DNA of 64,000 nt from Martinezella hainanensis (GCF_900094555.1 NZ_FMAC01000007.1:186001-250000), one strand, 5' to 3'. Positions 1-9,574 are shown, numbered from the stretch's first letter. Made by a program: numbers and translations. Notes: generated from the sequence alone by a model not told the origin.

Positions 1-365
1 ATCGATTCGATCATTGACGCTTCGATCGAGCTTGCCGAGCGGCCAATGCCGATCAATGCCTTGAAGCCATTTTCCGACAGCGCGGCATTGGCCTCTTCAA
101 TGACGCCCGGAAGGAACGGATTCGACAGCTCGATCACCAGAACGCCAACCGTCTGCGTCCGCCCACGCATCGCACGCGCGGCAACCGATGGACGGTAATT
201 GAGTTTTTCGATCGAGGCTTCCACCTTGCCTCTCAGGCTGCCGCTGACGCCATAAGCATTGCGCAAGACCTTCGACACCGCCGCTACGGATACGCCCGCA
301 TCTTCTGCCACATGCCGGATGGTCACCCTCTCCTGCGCCACGTTAACAGTCTGATTTTTCATCAT
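1..365 (-). CDS. LacI-family transcriptional regulator, N-terminal part (cut by window edge)
   Basis: The minus-strand frame opens at 365 (a second ATG follows at 362) and runs off the left edge, so only about 120 residues are visible. They contain a LacI-type helix-turn-helix (RHVAEDAGVSVAAVSKVL, about residues 17-34), the hinge stretch with LNYRPSVAARAMR, and the start of the sugar-binding domain (TVGVLVIELSNPFLPGV). LacI proteins bind palindromic operators and are released by a sugar ligand. The gene is divergent from the rhamnosidase/ABC operon at 503, so it is probably its local repressor; that role is inferred from position only. Confidence 0.85.
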   Translation of the reverse strand, partial: MMKNQTVNVAQERVTIRHVAEDAGVSVAAVSKVLRNAYGVSGSLRGKVEASIEKLNYRPSVAARAMRGRTQTVGVLVIELSNPFLPGVIEEANAALSENGFKALIGIGRSASSIEASMIES

Positions 366-419
366 AAAGCGTCTCAATCCCCGATCTCGCCAAATTATAG
401 GCACAAAACTCTTGCGCTG

Positions 420-429
420 CAATCGATTG
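420..429. promoter_or_regulatory. Possible LacI-type operator in the 366-502 divergent region
   Basis: CAATCGATTG is a perfect 10-bp palindrome with a central CG, the usual centre of LacI-family operators. It lies in the 137-bp gap between the divergent lacI-type gene and the rhamnosidase gene. A weaker imperfect dyad (GATAC/GTATC) lies at about 453-470. Either could be the binding site; short palindromes also arise by chance. Confidence 0.3.
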
Positions 430-502
430 TGTAGAATGATATACATAGAACGATACACAAAATCGTATCCCGCCGGAGGACAGGCGGCTGAGGAGGCATG
501 CA

Positions 503-2836
503 ATGACAATTCGCTCAGACCACGGCGCCGCCGTGGCCAAGACCCATGTCGATTCCGCATTCCAATTTGCTGCATCGATGATCGCGCCCGCTTGCGATGC
601 CGGTCAGGGAACCGCGGGAACATTCGTCTCCCGGCAATTCACGCTGGAAAAATTGCCAACCGAAGCGACGCTGCGCATTTCCGCGCTGGGGCTCTATCGC
701 GCCTTCATCAACGGCAGGCGCGTGGGCGACGATCTGCTCACGCCGGGCTGGACTTGTTATGACGATCGGATCGCATACCAGACCTATGACGTTACCGCGC
801 ATCTGCGCACTGGAGAGAACCGCATCGAGATCTGGCTCGGGGACGGATGGTACCGCAGTCAGCTGATGTGGGCGCTTAACCCGGTTTTCAATTGCTGGGG
901 CGAACGGGTGGCGGCGATTGCGGAGCTGAATGCCGACGACCGGCTGCTCTTGAAGACCGACGACAGCTGGAAGAGCGGTTTCACGCCAGTCAGTCGCAAC
1001 GGCATTTATTATGGAGAGGATTACGACGCCCGCGTTGCGCCGCGCGACAGCCATGGCGTCGAGCTTTTGGCCTTTAACAGGGGATTGCTCGTTCCGCACG
1101 AGACGAACCCCGTCAAGGAACTCCCCGAGCACACACCGATCGACAGCTGGATCGAGGATGGCGGCAGCAGCGTCTATGATTTTGGCCAGAATGCCGGCGC
1201 CTATGTCCGCATCCGTGTCAGAGGTGAGAAAGGTGCCAAGCTTCGCATCGAACATTCCGAAGTGCTCGGCCCCGAGCGATTTTTCGACAATCGCAACTAT
1301 CGCAGCGCACGCGCCGAGCTGATCTATACGCTCGCCGGAGAAGGAGAAGAGGTCTACGCGCCGCTCTTCACCTTCATGGGCTTCCGCTATGCGCGCGTCA
1401 GCATCACCGGCCAGGCGGAACTGGTCAGCATTGCCATGGTCCCGATATCGTCCGTTCCCGTGGTCGCCGGCGGTTTCAACTGCGGCGTCGCCGCAGTCAA
1501 TCGCCTGGTCGAAAACACCATCTGGTCTCAGCGCTCCAATTTCATCGAGGTGCCGACAGACTGCCCGCAGCGCGATGAACGACTGGGCTGGACCGGTGAT
1601 GCACAGGTCTTCGCCGGGACGGCCTGCTGGCTGGCGGACAGCCAATCCTTCCTCAGGAAATTCCTCCGCGATGTCATGCACGACCAACGCGCCGATGGAG
1701 CAGTCTCGCATTTCTCGCCGGACCCGACACGCCTTCATCCGATCGACGGTCGTGGCGACTGGGCGGGCTCGACCGGCTGGGGAGATGCCATCGTCATCAT
1801 CCCCTGGCAGCTTTACCTCCATTATGGCGACGCCGCCGTGCTCAGAGAATGCTTCCCGGCTATGCTGCGCTGGCTCGACTATTTGTGGAGCATTTCGAAC
1901 GGGCCGATTATCCGCCCGCCAGCCGTCTGGGGAGCGCCCGGCTTTACTTTCGGCGATTGGCTGCAGCCCGTTGGTGACAATCGCAAGCCACGCCCGACAG
2001 TGGCTGATGACTGCGCGGCAACCCTCTATCATTTCATTTCGACGCAGCTGGCAGCAAAGATCGCCCGCATTCTCGGCGAAGATCGGGAGGCTGAACGTCT
2101 GGAAATCCGGAAAGAGGAGATCCGGGACGCCTTCAAGACCGAGTTCTTTACGCCATCCGGCCGCATCGCCCACAATGATCAGACATCATGGGCGCTGGCC
2201 TTCCTATATGGCCTTGTTCCGCCGGAGCATGAGAAGGCCGCCCGCGCCTATTTCCGGCGCGTGTCCGAAGAAACCGACGGCGTCATTGGCACGGGTTTCA
2301 TAGGGACCCCCGCGCTGCTTCCGGCTTTCACGCGGCTCGGAATGCATGACCTTGCCGAAAAGATGTTTCTCAATCGCAAGGTTCCAGGCTGGCTATACCA
2401 GGTTGATCAAGGCGCGACGTCGATATGGGAGCGATGGGATGCGCTTGCTGAAGACGGCACGATCTACGATCCTGACATGAACAGCTACAATCACTATGCC
2501 TATGGCGCCGTATGCCAATGGCTTTTCGAGGATGTCGCCGGGATCAAGCCGCTGGAGGAAGCTCCGGGCTTCGAAGAAATCTCATTCGATCCGACCATCC
2601 TGTCGGCATTGTCGCCGGTTTCAGCCTGGCATGACACACGGTTCGGACGCATCGAGACAGGCTGGACGGTGAATGGAGAAACCGTCACATGCCGTCTGTC
2701 GCTGCCGGAAGGCATAACGGCCCGCCTGGAGGCAAGACAGGATCGACAGTCGCTGAGGGTGGATGGCGCCGAGATCGAACCAGGCAGGGAACTCAAACTG
2801 GGTAAGGGGGAACACACGATCACCTTTGCCATCTGA
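503..2836 (+). CDS. Alpha-L-rhamnosidase, GH78 family
   Basis: This 777-residue protein is an alpha-L-rhamnosidase that removes terminal rhamnose from oligosaccharides or glycosides. The N-terminal beta-sandwich (about 40-180) has the family pattern GLYRAFINGRRVGDD and GDGWYRS. A second beta domain follows, then an (alpha/alpha)6 catalytic barrel at about 320-680. The signature TDCPQRDERLGWTGD gives D353, E359 (expected general acid), W363 and D366; E643 in IWERWD fits the expected base. There is no signal peptide, so it should act in the cytoplasm on imported substrate. The ATG at 503 has AGGAGG six bases upstream. It is first in the operon with the ABC transporter that follows. Confidence 0.9.
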   Translation: MTIRSDHGAAVAKTHVDSAFQFAASMIAPACDAGQGTAGTFVSRQFTLEKLPTEATLRISALGLYRAFINGRRVGDDLLTPGWTCYDDRIAYQTYDVTAHLRTGENRIEIWLGDGWYRSQLMWALNPVFNCWGERVAAIAELNADDRLLLKTDDSWKSGFTPVSRNGIYYGEDYDARVAPRDSHGVELLAFNRGLLVPHETNPVKELPEHTPIDSWIEDGGSSVYDFGQNAGAYVRIRVRGEKGAKLRIEHSEVLGPERFFDNRNYRSARAELIYTLAGEGEEVYAPLFTFMGFRYARVSITGQAELVSIAMVPISSVPVVAGGFNCGVAAVNRLVENTIWSQRSNFIEVPTDCPQRDERLGWTGDAQVFAGTACWLADSQSFLRKFLRDVMHDQRADGAVSHFSPDPTRLHPIDGRGDWAGSTGWGDAIVIIPWQLYLHYGDAAVLRECFPAMLRWLDYLWSISNGPIIRPPAVWGAPGFTFGDWLQPVGDNRKPRPTVADDCAATLYHFISTQLAAKIARILGEDREAERLEIRKEEIRDAFKTEFFTPSGRIAHNDQTSWALAFLYGLVPPEHEKAARAYFRRVSEETDGVIGTGFIGTPALLPAFTRLGMHDLAEKMFLNRKVPGWLYQVDQGATSIWERWDALAEDGTIYDPDMNSYNHYAYGAVCQWLFEDVAGIKPLEEAPGFEEISFDPTILSALSPVSAWHDTRFGRIETGWTVNGETVTCRLSLPEGITARLEARQDRQSLRVDGAEIEPGRELKLGKGEHTITFAI

Positions 2837-2905
2837 TACGAAGGCTTGCGGCCCCTTATCCCGCAAGCAGGCAGCTCAATTCATTCCGGTCTTCAGGAGG
2901 AGGAA

Positions 2906-4183
2906 ATGACTATGAGAATGATGAAGTGCGTCCTTGCCGCAATTTCAATGTCGCTGGCAACGGGCGTCGCGCATGCCGACGTGACGCTCAGCGTCCTGAT
3001 TGACACCAACCCCGAATCCATCGCGTCATTCGATGCCGTCTCCAAGGCCTATATGGAAAAGCATCCGGATGTGAGCTTCGACGTCGAACAGCGCGCCGGT
3101 GGATCGGAAGGCGACAACATCATCAAGACTCGTCTTGCGACAGGCGAAATGGCCGATGTTTTTCAATATAATGCCGGATCGCTGTTTCAGGCCCTGAAGC
3201 CGGAGCAGACGATGGCTGATCTGAATGATCTTTCTTCGGAAGCCGGAATTCTCGACAGTTTCAAGAAGGTCGTCACGAGCCCCGACGGCCATGTTCGTGG
3301 CATCCCATTCGGCCCGGCCATGGGTGGCGGCATCTTCTATAACCGCAAGATCTATGCCGAGCTCGGCCTTACGCCACCCAAGACCTGGGCAGAATTCATG
3401 GCCAACAATCAGAAGATCAAGGCGGCCGGCAAGGTGGCGATCGCCCAGACCTACGGCACGACCTGGACGTCACAGCTTTTCGTGCTTGCCGATTTCCACA
3501 ATGTCCAGGCCGAGATCCCCGATTTTGCCGCCAACTACACCGCCAACAAGCAGAAATACGCCAATACACCCGCTGCCTTGCGAGGGTTCGAACATCTGGA
3601 AGAGGTCGCCAAGGGCGGATTTTTCAACGCCGATTTCGGCGCGGCGAGCTTCGACGACGGCATGCGCATGGTCGCCACCGGCGAAGCCGCTCACTATCCA
3701 AATCTCACTTTCGGCATCGGAAACATACAGCAGAACTTTCCCGACAATCTGAAAGATCTCGGTTTCTTTGCGCTTCCCGGAACAGATGCCGCCAAGAACG
3801 GCCTGACCGTCTGGATGCCGGCCGCACTCTATGTCTCCGCGAAATCGGAGCATGTCGAAGAGGCCAAGAAATTCGTCGACTGGGTCGGCTCCAAGGAGGC
3901 CTGCGAGCTGATGGCAAAGGCCGTTCCTTCAGGCCCCTATCTCGTGAGGGGATGCGAGTTGCCGAAGGACATTCCGCCGGTCGTCTCCGACATGCTGCCG
4001 TATTTCGAGACGGAAGGGCACGCAACTCCGGCATTGGAATTCCTGTCGCCGATCAAAGGGCCGGCCCTCGAGCAGATCACCGTCGAGGTCGGGACAGGAA
4101 TCCGCTCCGCCAAGGACGCCGCGGCTCTCTATGATCAGGATGTCGAAAAGCAGGCCAAGCAACTTGGGCTGCCCAACTGGTAA
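2906..4183 (+). CDS. Sugar ABC transporter substrate-binding protein (family 1)
   Basis: This is a periplasmic binding protein of the CUT1 sugar family, about 425 residues. The first ~24 residues form a signal peptide ending in GVAHA, before DVTLSVLIDTNPES. Typical features are the GEMADVFQYNAGS region and the late GLTVWMPAALYVSA segment. The start at 2906 follows AGGAGGAGG very closely; ATG at 2912 would have better spacing. The longer frame from 2846 lacks a ribosome site and would put extra residues before the signal peptide. Being directly behind the rhamnosidase suggests it binds a rhamnose-containing oligosaccharide. Confidence 0.88.
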   Translation: MTMRMMKCVLAAISMSLATGVAHADVTLSVLIDTNPESIASFDAVSKAYMEKHPDVSFDVEQRAGGSEGDNIIKTRLATGEMADVFQYNAGSLFQALKPEQTMADLNDLSSEAGILDSFKKVVTSPDGHVRGIPFGPAMGGGIFYNRKIYAELGLTPPKTWAEFMANNQKIKAAGKVAIAQTYGTTWTSQLFVLADFHNVQAEIPDFAANYTANKQKYANTPAALRGFEHLEEVAKGGFFNADFGAASFDDGMRMVATGEAAHYPNLTFGIGNIQQNFPDNLKDLGFFALPGTDAAKNGLTVWMPAALYVSAKSEHVEEAKKFVDWVGSKEACELMAKAVPSGPYLVRGCELPKDIPPVVSDMLPYFETEGHATPALEFLSPIKGPALEQITVEVGTGIRSAKDAAALYDQDVEKQAKQLGLPNW

Positions 4184-4239
4184 CCTCCCAGCCGATCCCC
4201 CGCCCGGCATCGGTCCGGGTGGGGGTCCAAGGTAGCTCC

Positions 4240-5103
4240 ATGGCCACACGCAAATCACCCTATCCCTATTGGTTCGTTCTGCCGGCAGCCGTGATATTCA
4301 CGGTTCTCTTTCTGGTGCCGACCGTCGCTTCCTTCTGGTTCAGCCTGACGCGCTGGGATCTCTTTACCACCCAGTTTATCGGCCTGGACAACTATCGCCA
4401 GTTCTTCCGGGAACCATTTCTGATCCAAGGTCTGGTCAACACGATCATCTATGCGGTGATGACTTCCGCTACGAAGACGATCCTGGGTCTGCTGCTCGCA
4501 GTCCTTTTGACCTCAGGCATCTGGGCGCAGGGCTTGCTGCGTACCGTGATCTTCTTTCCGGTTCTCGTATCGACCATCGGTGTCGGTATCACGTTTTCCG
4601 TATTCATGCATCCGACCCGCGGCCTGATCAACGTCACGCTCGCTGCCATTGGCATCCACGGACCCGGCTGGCTGACAGACCCGGCACTGGCGCTCTATTC
4701 GATAGTCTTTGTCGATCTCTGGAAGGGCATCGGTCTGGCAACCGTCATCTATATCGCCGGTCTCGCCTCGATCAGCCCCGATTATTATGAAGCCGCCAGG
4801 ATCGATGGTGCAACACGTCGCCAGATGTTTTTCCGCGTCACCGTTCCGCTGGTGAAACCGGCAACGATTACCGTCGTGACCCTGTCGCTGATCGGTGGAT
4901 TGCGCAGCTTCGACCTGATCTGGGCGATGACGCGCGGTGGCCCGGGCTTCTCCTCGGATGTGCTGGCAAGCGTCATCTACAAGCAGTATCAGGCCGGATT
5001 CTACGGTCTGTCGACAGCAGGAAATGTCATCTTGCTCATCCTCATCGGCGCGATCATTCTACCGATAACTGCCTGGTTTAACCGTAGGGAGGTGGACCTT
5101 TGA
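4240..5103 (+). CDS. Sugar ABC transporter permease (MalF/UgpA type)
   Basis: This is an inner-membrane permease with about six transmembrane helices. The cytoplasmic EAA loop that docks the ATPase is visible as EAARIDGATRRQMFFRVTVPL, near residues 185-205. It pairs with the next gene to form the CUT1 channel. ATG at 4240 is preferred over the in-frame GTG at 4219 because AAGG lies just before it and the MATRKSPYPYWFVLP N-terminus is family-like. Confidence 0.88.
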   Translation: MATRKSPYPYWFVLPAAVIFTVLFLVPTVASFWFSLTRWDLFTTQFIGLDNYRQFFREPFLIQGLVNTIIYAVMTSATKTILGLLLAVLLTSGIWAQGLLRTVIFFPVLVSTIGVGITFSVFMHPTRGLINVTLAAIGIHGPGWLTDPALALYSIVFVDLWKGIGLATVIYIAGLASISPDYYEAARIDGATRRQMFFRVTVPLVKPATITVVTLSLIGGLRSFDLIWAMTRGGPGFSSDVLASVIYKQYQAGFYGLSTAGNVILLILIGAIILPITAWFNRREVDL

Positions 5104-5924
5104 CCCGCCGTCAACTTTATATCGGCATTACGTCTCTGACTGCCTGCGGCTTGATATTCGTCTTGCCCTTCCTGTTCATCTTCATAACTGCTGCCAAGAC
5201 AAAACAGGAAGCGGCGTCATTGACCTTCACTCTGCCTCATGAATGGCAGCTGGTGCAGAATTTCATCGAGGTTATCCAAACGCGCAATTACATGCTTCTG
5301 TTGGCATATTTCAATTCAACCATCATCACTGTTGCCGCCGTTTCGCTGCTTGTTCTGCTTGGTGCCATGGTCGGTTATATTTTGCAACGCCGCCCATCCG
5401 GCTGGAATAGAATTATATATGGTTGTGTTCTTGCCGGCCTCATGATCCCGCCTGCCGTTGTACCGACCATCTGGGTTCTGCAGTCGATCGGCCTGTTCAA
5501 ATCCATATCGGGAATGATACTTATTCAAGTTGCCTATGGTCTTGCTTTTACCGTCCTCATGTTCCGTAGCTTCATCGCGACAATTCCGCGCGATCTTGAC
5601 GAAGCAGCAATCATCGATGGAGCAAAGCCGCTGCAGATCTTCTTTCGCGTCGTGCTGCCATTGCTGCAGCCCGTGACCGTGACCATCATCGTCGTGCAGT
5701 CGATCGCCATCTTCAACGACTTCACGAACCCTCTCTATTACCTGCCTGGCAGGGAAAACGTAACGGTGCAGCTGACGCTCTACAATTTTCAGGGGCAGTT
5801 TCAGACGCAGTACAATCTTCTGTTCATGAATATTCTATTGGTGACGATCCCGCCGCTCATCGTCTTCGTGTTCTTCAACAGGCAGATCGTCGCGGGCATG
5901 ACGGCCGGCGCAGTGAAAGGATGA
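5100..5924 (+). CDS. Sugar ABC transporter permease (MalG/UgpE type)
   Basis: This is the second permease of the CUT1 importer, 274 residues, with six predicted helices. The EAA loop reads DEAAIIDGAKPLQIFFRVVLPL. It starts at TTG 5100, which overlaps the TGA of the previous gene (5101-5103) and follows GGGAGGTGGA. Overlap plus a strong ribosome site points to translational coupling, giving matched amounts of the two subunits. Residue content between 5230 and 5560 is locally less GC-rich than its neighbours but the frame is intact. Confidence 0.88.
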   Translation: MTRRQLYIGITSLTACGLIFVLPFLFIFITAAKTKQEAASLTFTLPHEWQLVQNFIEVIQTRNYMLLLAYFNSTIITVAAVSLLVLLGAMVGYILQRRPSGWNRIIYGCVLAGLMIPPAVVPTIWVLQSIGLFKSISGMILIQVAYGLAFTVLMFRSFIATIPRDLDEAAIIDGAKPLQIFFRVVLPLLQPVTVTIIVVQSIAIFNDFTNPLYYLPGRENVTVQLTLYNFQGQFQTQYNLLFMNILLVTIPPLIVFVFFNRQIVAGMTAGAVKG

Positions 5925-5927
5925 ACC

Positions 5928-6908
5928 ATGGCAAGTGTCGTTCTTCAGAACATCCGCAAGGACTTCGGCAGTTTGACTGTGATGAATGGTGTCGATCTGA
6001 CCGTCGAAGCCGGGGAATTCTGCGTCTTCGTCGGCCCATCCGGCTGTGGAAAGTCCACTCTTCTGCGCATGATCGCGGGATTGGAAACCTCGACTTCGGG
6101 CAAGATTTCCATCGACGGCAAGGACGTAACGGACGCCGAGCCTTCGGCGCGCGGCATCGCGATGGTTTTTCAATCCTACGCGCTCTATCCGCATCTGACG
6201 GTCAGCGAGAACATCGGCTTCGGCCTTTCGCTCGCCAGGCGCCCGAAGGCTGAGATTCAGGAAAAGGTTCGGCAGACTGCCGATATTCTCCAGCTCTCGC
6301 ATCTGCTGGATCGGAAGCCGAAGGCGCTCTCCGGCGGTCAACGGCAACGTGTCGCGATCGGCCGGGCAATTATTCGCAATCCAAAGGTTTTCCTGTTTGA
6401 CGAACCTCTCTCCAATCTCGACGCATCCTTGCGATCGCAGATGCGGATGGAACTGACCGAACTCCATGCCAAACTTGGAGCCACGATGATCTATGTCACC
6501 CATGATCAGGTCGAGGCAATGACGATGGCAGACAAGATCGTCGTGCTCAACGGTGGCCGGATCGAACAGATCGGAACGCCGATGAGCCTTTATCACGACC
6601 CGGCCACGCCTTTCGTCGCGGGCTTCATCGGATCGCCGAAGATGAACCTGTTTGAAGGCGAAGTCGCCGCCAGGGAGGGATGCACGACCTACGGAATCCG
6701 GCCGGAACATATCGCGCTTTCCGCGACGGAAGGCAAATGGCAAGGGCGCGTGCGCCACATCGAACGGCTCGGCGCGGACACGGTCGTCCATCTGGACGTC
6801 CCCGAACTGACATCGCTTGTCGCACGCACCGACGGCGATCGGCCGATCCAGATTGGCGAGGCTTTGTTCGCCACGCCGCTGACCGGCAAGGAGCACAGAT
6901 TTTCATAA
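5928..6908 (+). CDS. Sugar ABC transporter ATP-binding protein (MalK/UgpC type)
   Basis: This is the ATPase of the importer, 326 residues. Walker A is VGPSGCGKSTLL (near residue 37), the Q-loop is in VFQSYALYPH, the signature is LSGGQRQRVAIGRAI, Walker B is VFLFDEPLSNLD and the H-loop is YVTHDQ. A C-terminal TOBE domain follows from about 240, with the GIRPEHI motif, but it is shorter than in typical 360-residue family members. The ATG lies three bases after the permease stop, so all four genes probably form one transcript. Confidence 0.9.
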   Translation: MASVVLQNIRKDFGSLTVMNGVDLTVEAGEFCVFVGPSGCGKSTLLRMIAGLETSTSGKISIDGKDVTDAEPSARGIAMVFQSYALYPHLTVSENIGFGLSLARRPKAEIQEKVRQTADILQLSHLLDRKPKALSGGQRQRVAIGRAIIRNPKVFLFDEPLSNLDASLRSQMRMELTELHAKLGATMIYVTHDQVEAMTMADKIVVLNGGRIEQIGTPMSLYHDPATPFVAGFIGSPKMNLFEGEVAAREGCTTYGIRPEHIALSATEGKWQGRVRHIERLGADTVVHLDVPELTSLVARTDGDRPIQIGEALFATPLTGKEHRFS

Positions 6909-7563
6909 CAGCAACCCTCTTGATCCTGCAAGTGGCGAGCTTGATGGGTTTCGCGTGACGGCTGCAGGAAGAGATTGGCGGGCGTCCTATGATAACGAAA
7001 ATGCTCGGGCTTTCAGCTGCCGGGTTGTAAATCCGTGGCGACGGCAACCTCATCGCGGCGGTCAGGAAATGCGCCGGCTGAGATATGGAAAATCCGTCAC
7101 GGGGACGTTGTTGTGCGTCATGGCCGCCAAGGTTGCCTGGTTCATCGGCCATGACACGCGCGCCAATGTAGGCGAGGGTTGCAGTTTGTTGGCCTTTCCA
7201 CGCAATTATGACAATTACAGATTGTATAGCAATGACAACATTGTCGTTTTACATGGTATAATGCAAGCAGATGCACTTCATTACCGCCAAGCGGCTACTG
7301 ATGATTTGCAAATACTCATGAAATATACAATTTCTTGGTTACTTACCAAGTATTTGAATTATTTAACTAAAATTATGCAATTCTGGTGATCATTAATTAT
7401 TTTCTTAGACATGTCTGGCTTCTTTAGCATTGCAGCGCCAAATGCGACGAGCAGAATGCTCCTTGCCTGCAATGTTCCCCGTCTTCAGAGCAGGTAATCG
7501 CCGACCTATATCGGTCTTCGTCGTGTAGGCAGCAGCCAGCTCGCTAAAAATCAACGAGCCGCC
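6909..7563. other. 655-bp intergenic region, AT-rich in its second half
   Basis: I see no convincing gene here. A plus-strand frame (6955-7389) exists but has no family resemblance, crosses a sharp composition change, and its second half is AT-rich low-complexity peptide. About 7190-7400 is far more AT-rich than the flanks and contains TATAAT at 7257-7262. The rest is probably the leader of the chemoreceptor gene. Confidence 0.6.
7230..7262 (+). promoter_or_regulatory. Possible sigma-70-like promoter upstream of the chemoreceptor
   Basis: A perfect TATAAT at 7257-7262 is preceded by ATGACA at a 19-base spacing (one longer than ideal). The short dyad GACAA-CA-TTGTC overlaps the -35 side. It is about 300 bases upstream of the chemoreceptor start, so the leader would be long. 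Confidence 0.3.
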
Positions 7564-9498
7564 ATGTCATTTCTTCAGAACGCCAAGATCCGCACGAAGG
7601 TGCTCTCCATCATCATTCCGATCTGTCTGATCGGGATCGCAGGTGTCCTTGTCGTATCGAGCCAGTATAAGGACACGGTTGCCACCTACTCGAATTTCAT
7701 TGCCAAGGATGAAACGGCGGCGGTGGAGATGTCCAGAGCCAGCCAGCGCCTGACCGGATTGAGCTATAACGCCTATCAGATCCTGATCTACAGCTCGAAA
7801 GATCCGGAAATGGCGTCGTTCTCGAAGCAGTATGAGGAGAACAAGAAGGTTCTTCTCCAACGCTTCTCGACGGTAAGACAGTTGCTCCCTTCCGATGCGG
7901 ATGCAGTCAACAAGCTGGCAGCAAAAGCCGACGATATCCTCGTCCTTACAGACCAGGCCGTGAAAGCCGGACAGGTCGATGACAACAATACGGCCGCCAG
8001 GCTCTTGAAGCAGGCAGACCCGATGATCGATGACGAAGTCGTTGCGATTCGCCAATGGCTCGATACGTTCAACAAGAACATCAATGACAAGAGCAATATG
8101 CTGGATGAGCATGCGAGCGGCACGATCATGAACGCCCTGATCGCGCTCGGCGTTCTTTTTGCCGCCGCAATCGTGATCGCCATTCTCGTTTCTGCGCGCG
8201 GCATTTCCGCTCCGATCGAGCGATTGCGAGCCCGCATGGTATCGCTTGCGGAGGGACATACTGAAGAAGTGGTTTCGGGGATCGAACGCAAGGATGAAGT
8301 CGGCCAGATGGCTGCGACCGTCTCCATCTTCCGCGATCACGCCATCGAGCGCATCAGGCTGGAACAGGAGGCCAGCGCCAATCGTAGCCTTTCCGAACGG
8401 GAAAGGCTTGAACGCGAAGCGCAGAAGGCCAAGGATGCGGCAGACACGCAATTTGCCGTCGATGGCCTGGCAGGCGGCCTGGCCGAGCTTTCGAACGGCA
8501 ATCTGGTCTATCGCATCGAGCAGCCCTTCGTCACTCACCTCGATCGTCTGAGGGCAGATTTCAATGCCTCGATGGCGAAGCTGGAGGAGACGCTGCGCTC
8601 CGTTGGCCAGGGCGGTCAGGCTATTGCCGCCGGTGCCAGCCAGATCCGGTCCGCGGCCGATGATCTCTCCAAGCGCACCGAGCAGCAGGCGGCCTCCGTC
8701 GAGGAGACGGCGGCTGCGCTTGAGGAGATCACCACGACCGTCAAGGATTCCACCCGGCGCGCGGAGGAAGCAAGCTCGCTGGTCGGACGCGCACGCATCG
8801 GCGCCGAAAAGTCCGGCGAAGTCATGCAGGATGCGATTGCCGCAATGGAGGCAATCTCGAAATCCTCGGGCGAAATTTCCAACATTATCGGTGTCATCGA
8901 CGATATAGCCTTCCAGACGAACCTGCTGGCTCTCAATGCGGGCGTCGAGGCAGCGCGCGCGGGGGAAGCGGGCAAGGGCTTTGCCGTCGTCGCGCAGGAA
9001 GTGCGCGAGCTGGCGCAACGATCCGCCACGGCCGCCAAGGAGATCAAGGCGCTGATTTCGACATCGGGCCAGCAGGTCGACAGCGGCGTCAATCTCGTCA
9101 CGAGAACGGGACAATCGCTGCAGCAGATCGTCAAGGAAGTCGAAGAAATCGACCGCAACGTGCGAGCGATCGTCGAGGCCGCCCGCGAGCAGGCGACCGG
9201 CCTGCAGGAGATCAACACGGCCGTCAACAGCATCGACCAGGGAACGCAACAGAATGCCGCCATGGTCGAGGAATCCACCGCGGCAAGCTACAGTCTTGCC
9301 AAGGAGGTAACCGCCCTGAATGAGCTGCTCGGACAGTTCAACCTGCAAAATGGCCGCAGCCATGTGCGACCGGCTGCAGTCACGGAACGATCCAGCCCCG
9401 CCGCCTCGCCTGCGCGCGCGCTGCGCTCCAAAATCGCCGGTGCATTCGGCGGTTCCGGTGGGACCGCAGCCGCATCGGCATCCTGGGAAGAGTTTTGA
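7564..9498 (+). CDS. Methyl-accepting chemotaxis protein
   Basis: This 644-residue chemoreceptor has one transmembrane helix at about 12-33, a mainly helical periplasmic sensor of roughly 150 residues, and a second helix at about 188-210. A HAMP domain follows, with a second HAMP-like segment near 295-345. The cytoplasmic signalling domain has its conserved hairpin tip around residue 450 (IAFQTNLLALNAGVEAARAG). The C-terminus is SWEEF after a flexible linker, which resembles the CheR/CheB-tethering pentapeptide (NWETF in E. coli). The ligand cannot be read from the sequence. No chemotaxis genes flank it. Confidence 0.93.
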   Translation: MSFLQNAKIRTKVLSIIIPICLIGIAGVLVVSSQYKDTVATYSNFIAKDETAAVEMSRASQRLTGLSYNAYQILIYSSKDPEMASFSKQYEENKKVLLQRFSTVRQLLPSDADAVNKLAAKADDILVLTDQAVKAGQVDDNNTAARLLKQADPMIDDEVVAIRQWLDTFNKNINDKSNMLDEHASGTIMNALIALGVLFAAAIVIAILVSARGISAPIERLRARMVSLAEGHTEEVVSGIERKDEVGQMAATVSIFRDHAIERIRLEQEASANRSLSERERLEREAQKAKDAADTQFAVDGLAGGLAELSNGNLVYRIEQPFVTHLDRLRADFNASMAKLEETLRSVGQGGQAIAAGASQIRSAADDLSKRTEQQAASVEETAAALEEITTTVKDSTRRAEEASSLVGRARIGAEKSGEVMQDAIAAMEAISKSSGEISNIIGVIDDIAFQTNLLALNAGVEAARAGEAGKGFAVVAQEVRELAQRSATAAKEIKALISTSGQQVDSGVNLVTRTGQSLQQIVKEVEEIDRNVRAIVEAAREQATGLQEINTAVNSIDQGTQQNAAMVEESTAASYSLAKEVTALNELLGQFNLQNGRSHVRPAAVTERSSPAASPARALRSKIAGAFGGSGGTAAASASWEEF

Positions 9499-9547
9499 TC
9501 TTTAAGCCTGATCCAGTCCTTGAAGGATTGCCAGGCTTCAAAATCAG

Positions 9548-9574
9548 GGATCGCGGTCACACTGACCGCGATCC
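9548..9574. terminator. Hairpin between convergent genes
   Basis: A perfect 11-bp stem (GGATCGCGGTC / GACCGCGATCC) with a 5-base loop lies 50 bases after the chemoreceptor stop. There is no T-tract on either strand, so it may act as a processing or blocking hairpin rather than a full intrinsic terminator. Confidence 0.5.

Noticed and set aside
515..2173. 552-residue minus-strand frame
   Set aside because: It lies opposite the well-supported rhamnosidase gene and has shadow-like composition.
6955..7389. 144-residue plus-strand frame
   Set aside because: It crosses a sharp GC change, has no ribosome site, and its second half is AT-rich peptide without family resemblance.
7567..9363. 598-residue minus-strand frame
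   Set aside because: It is antisense to the chemoreceptor; the length comes from the high GC third positions of the real gene.
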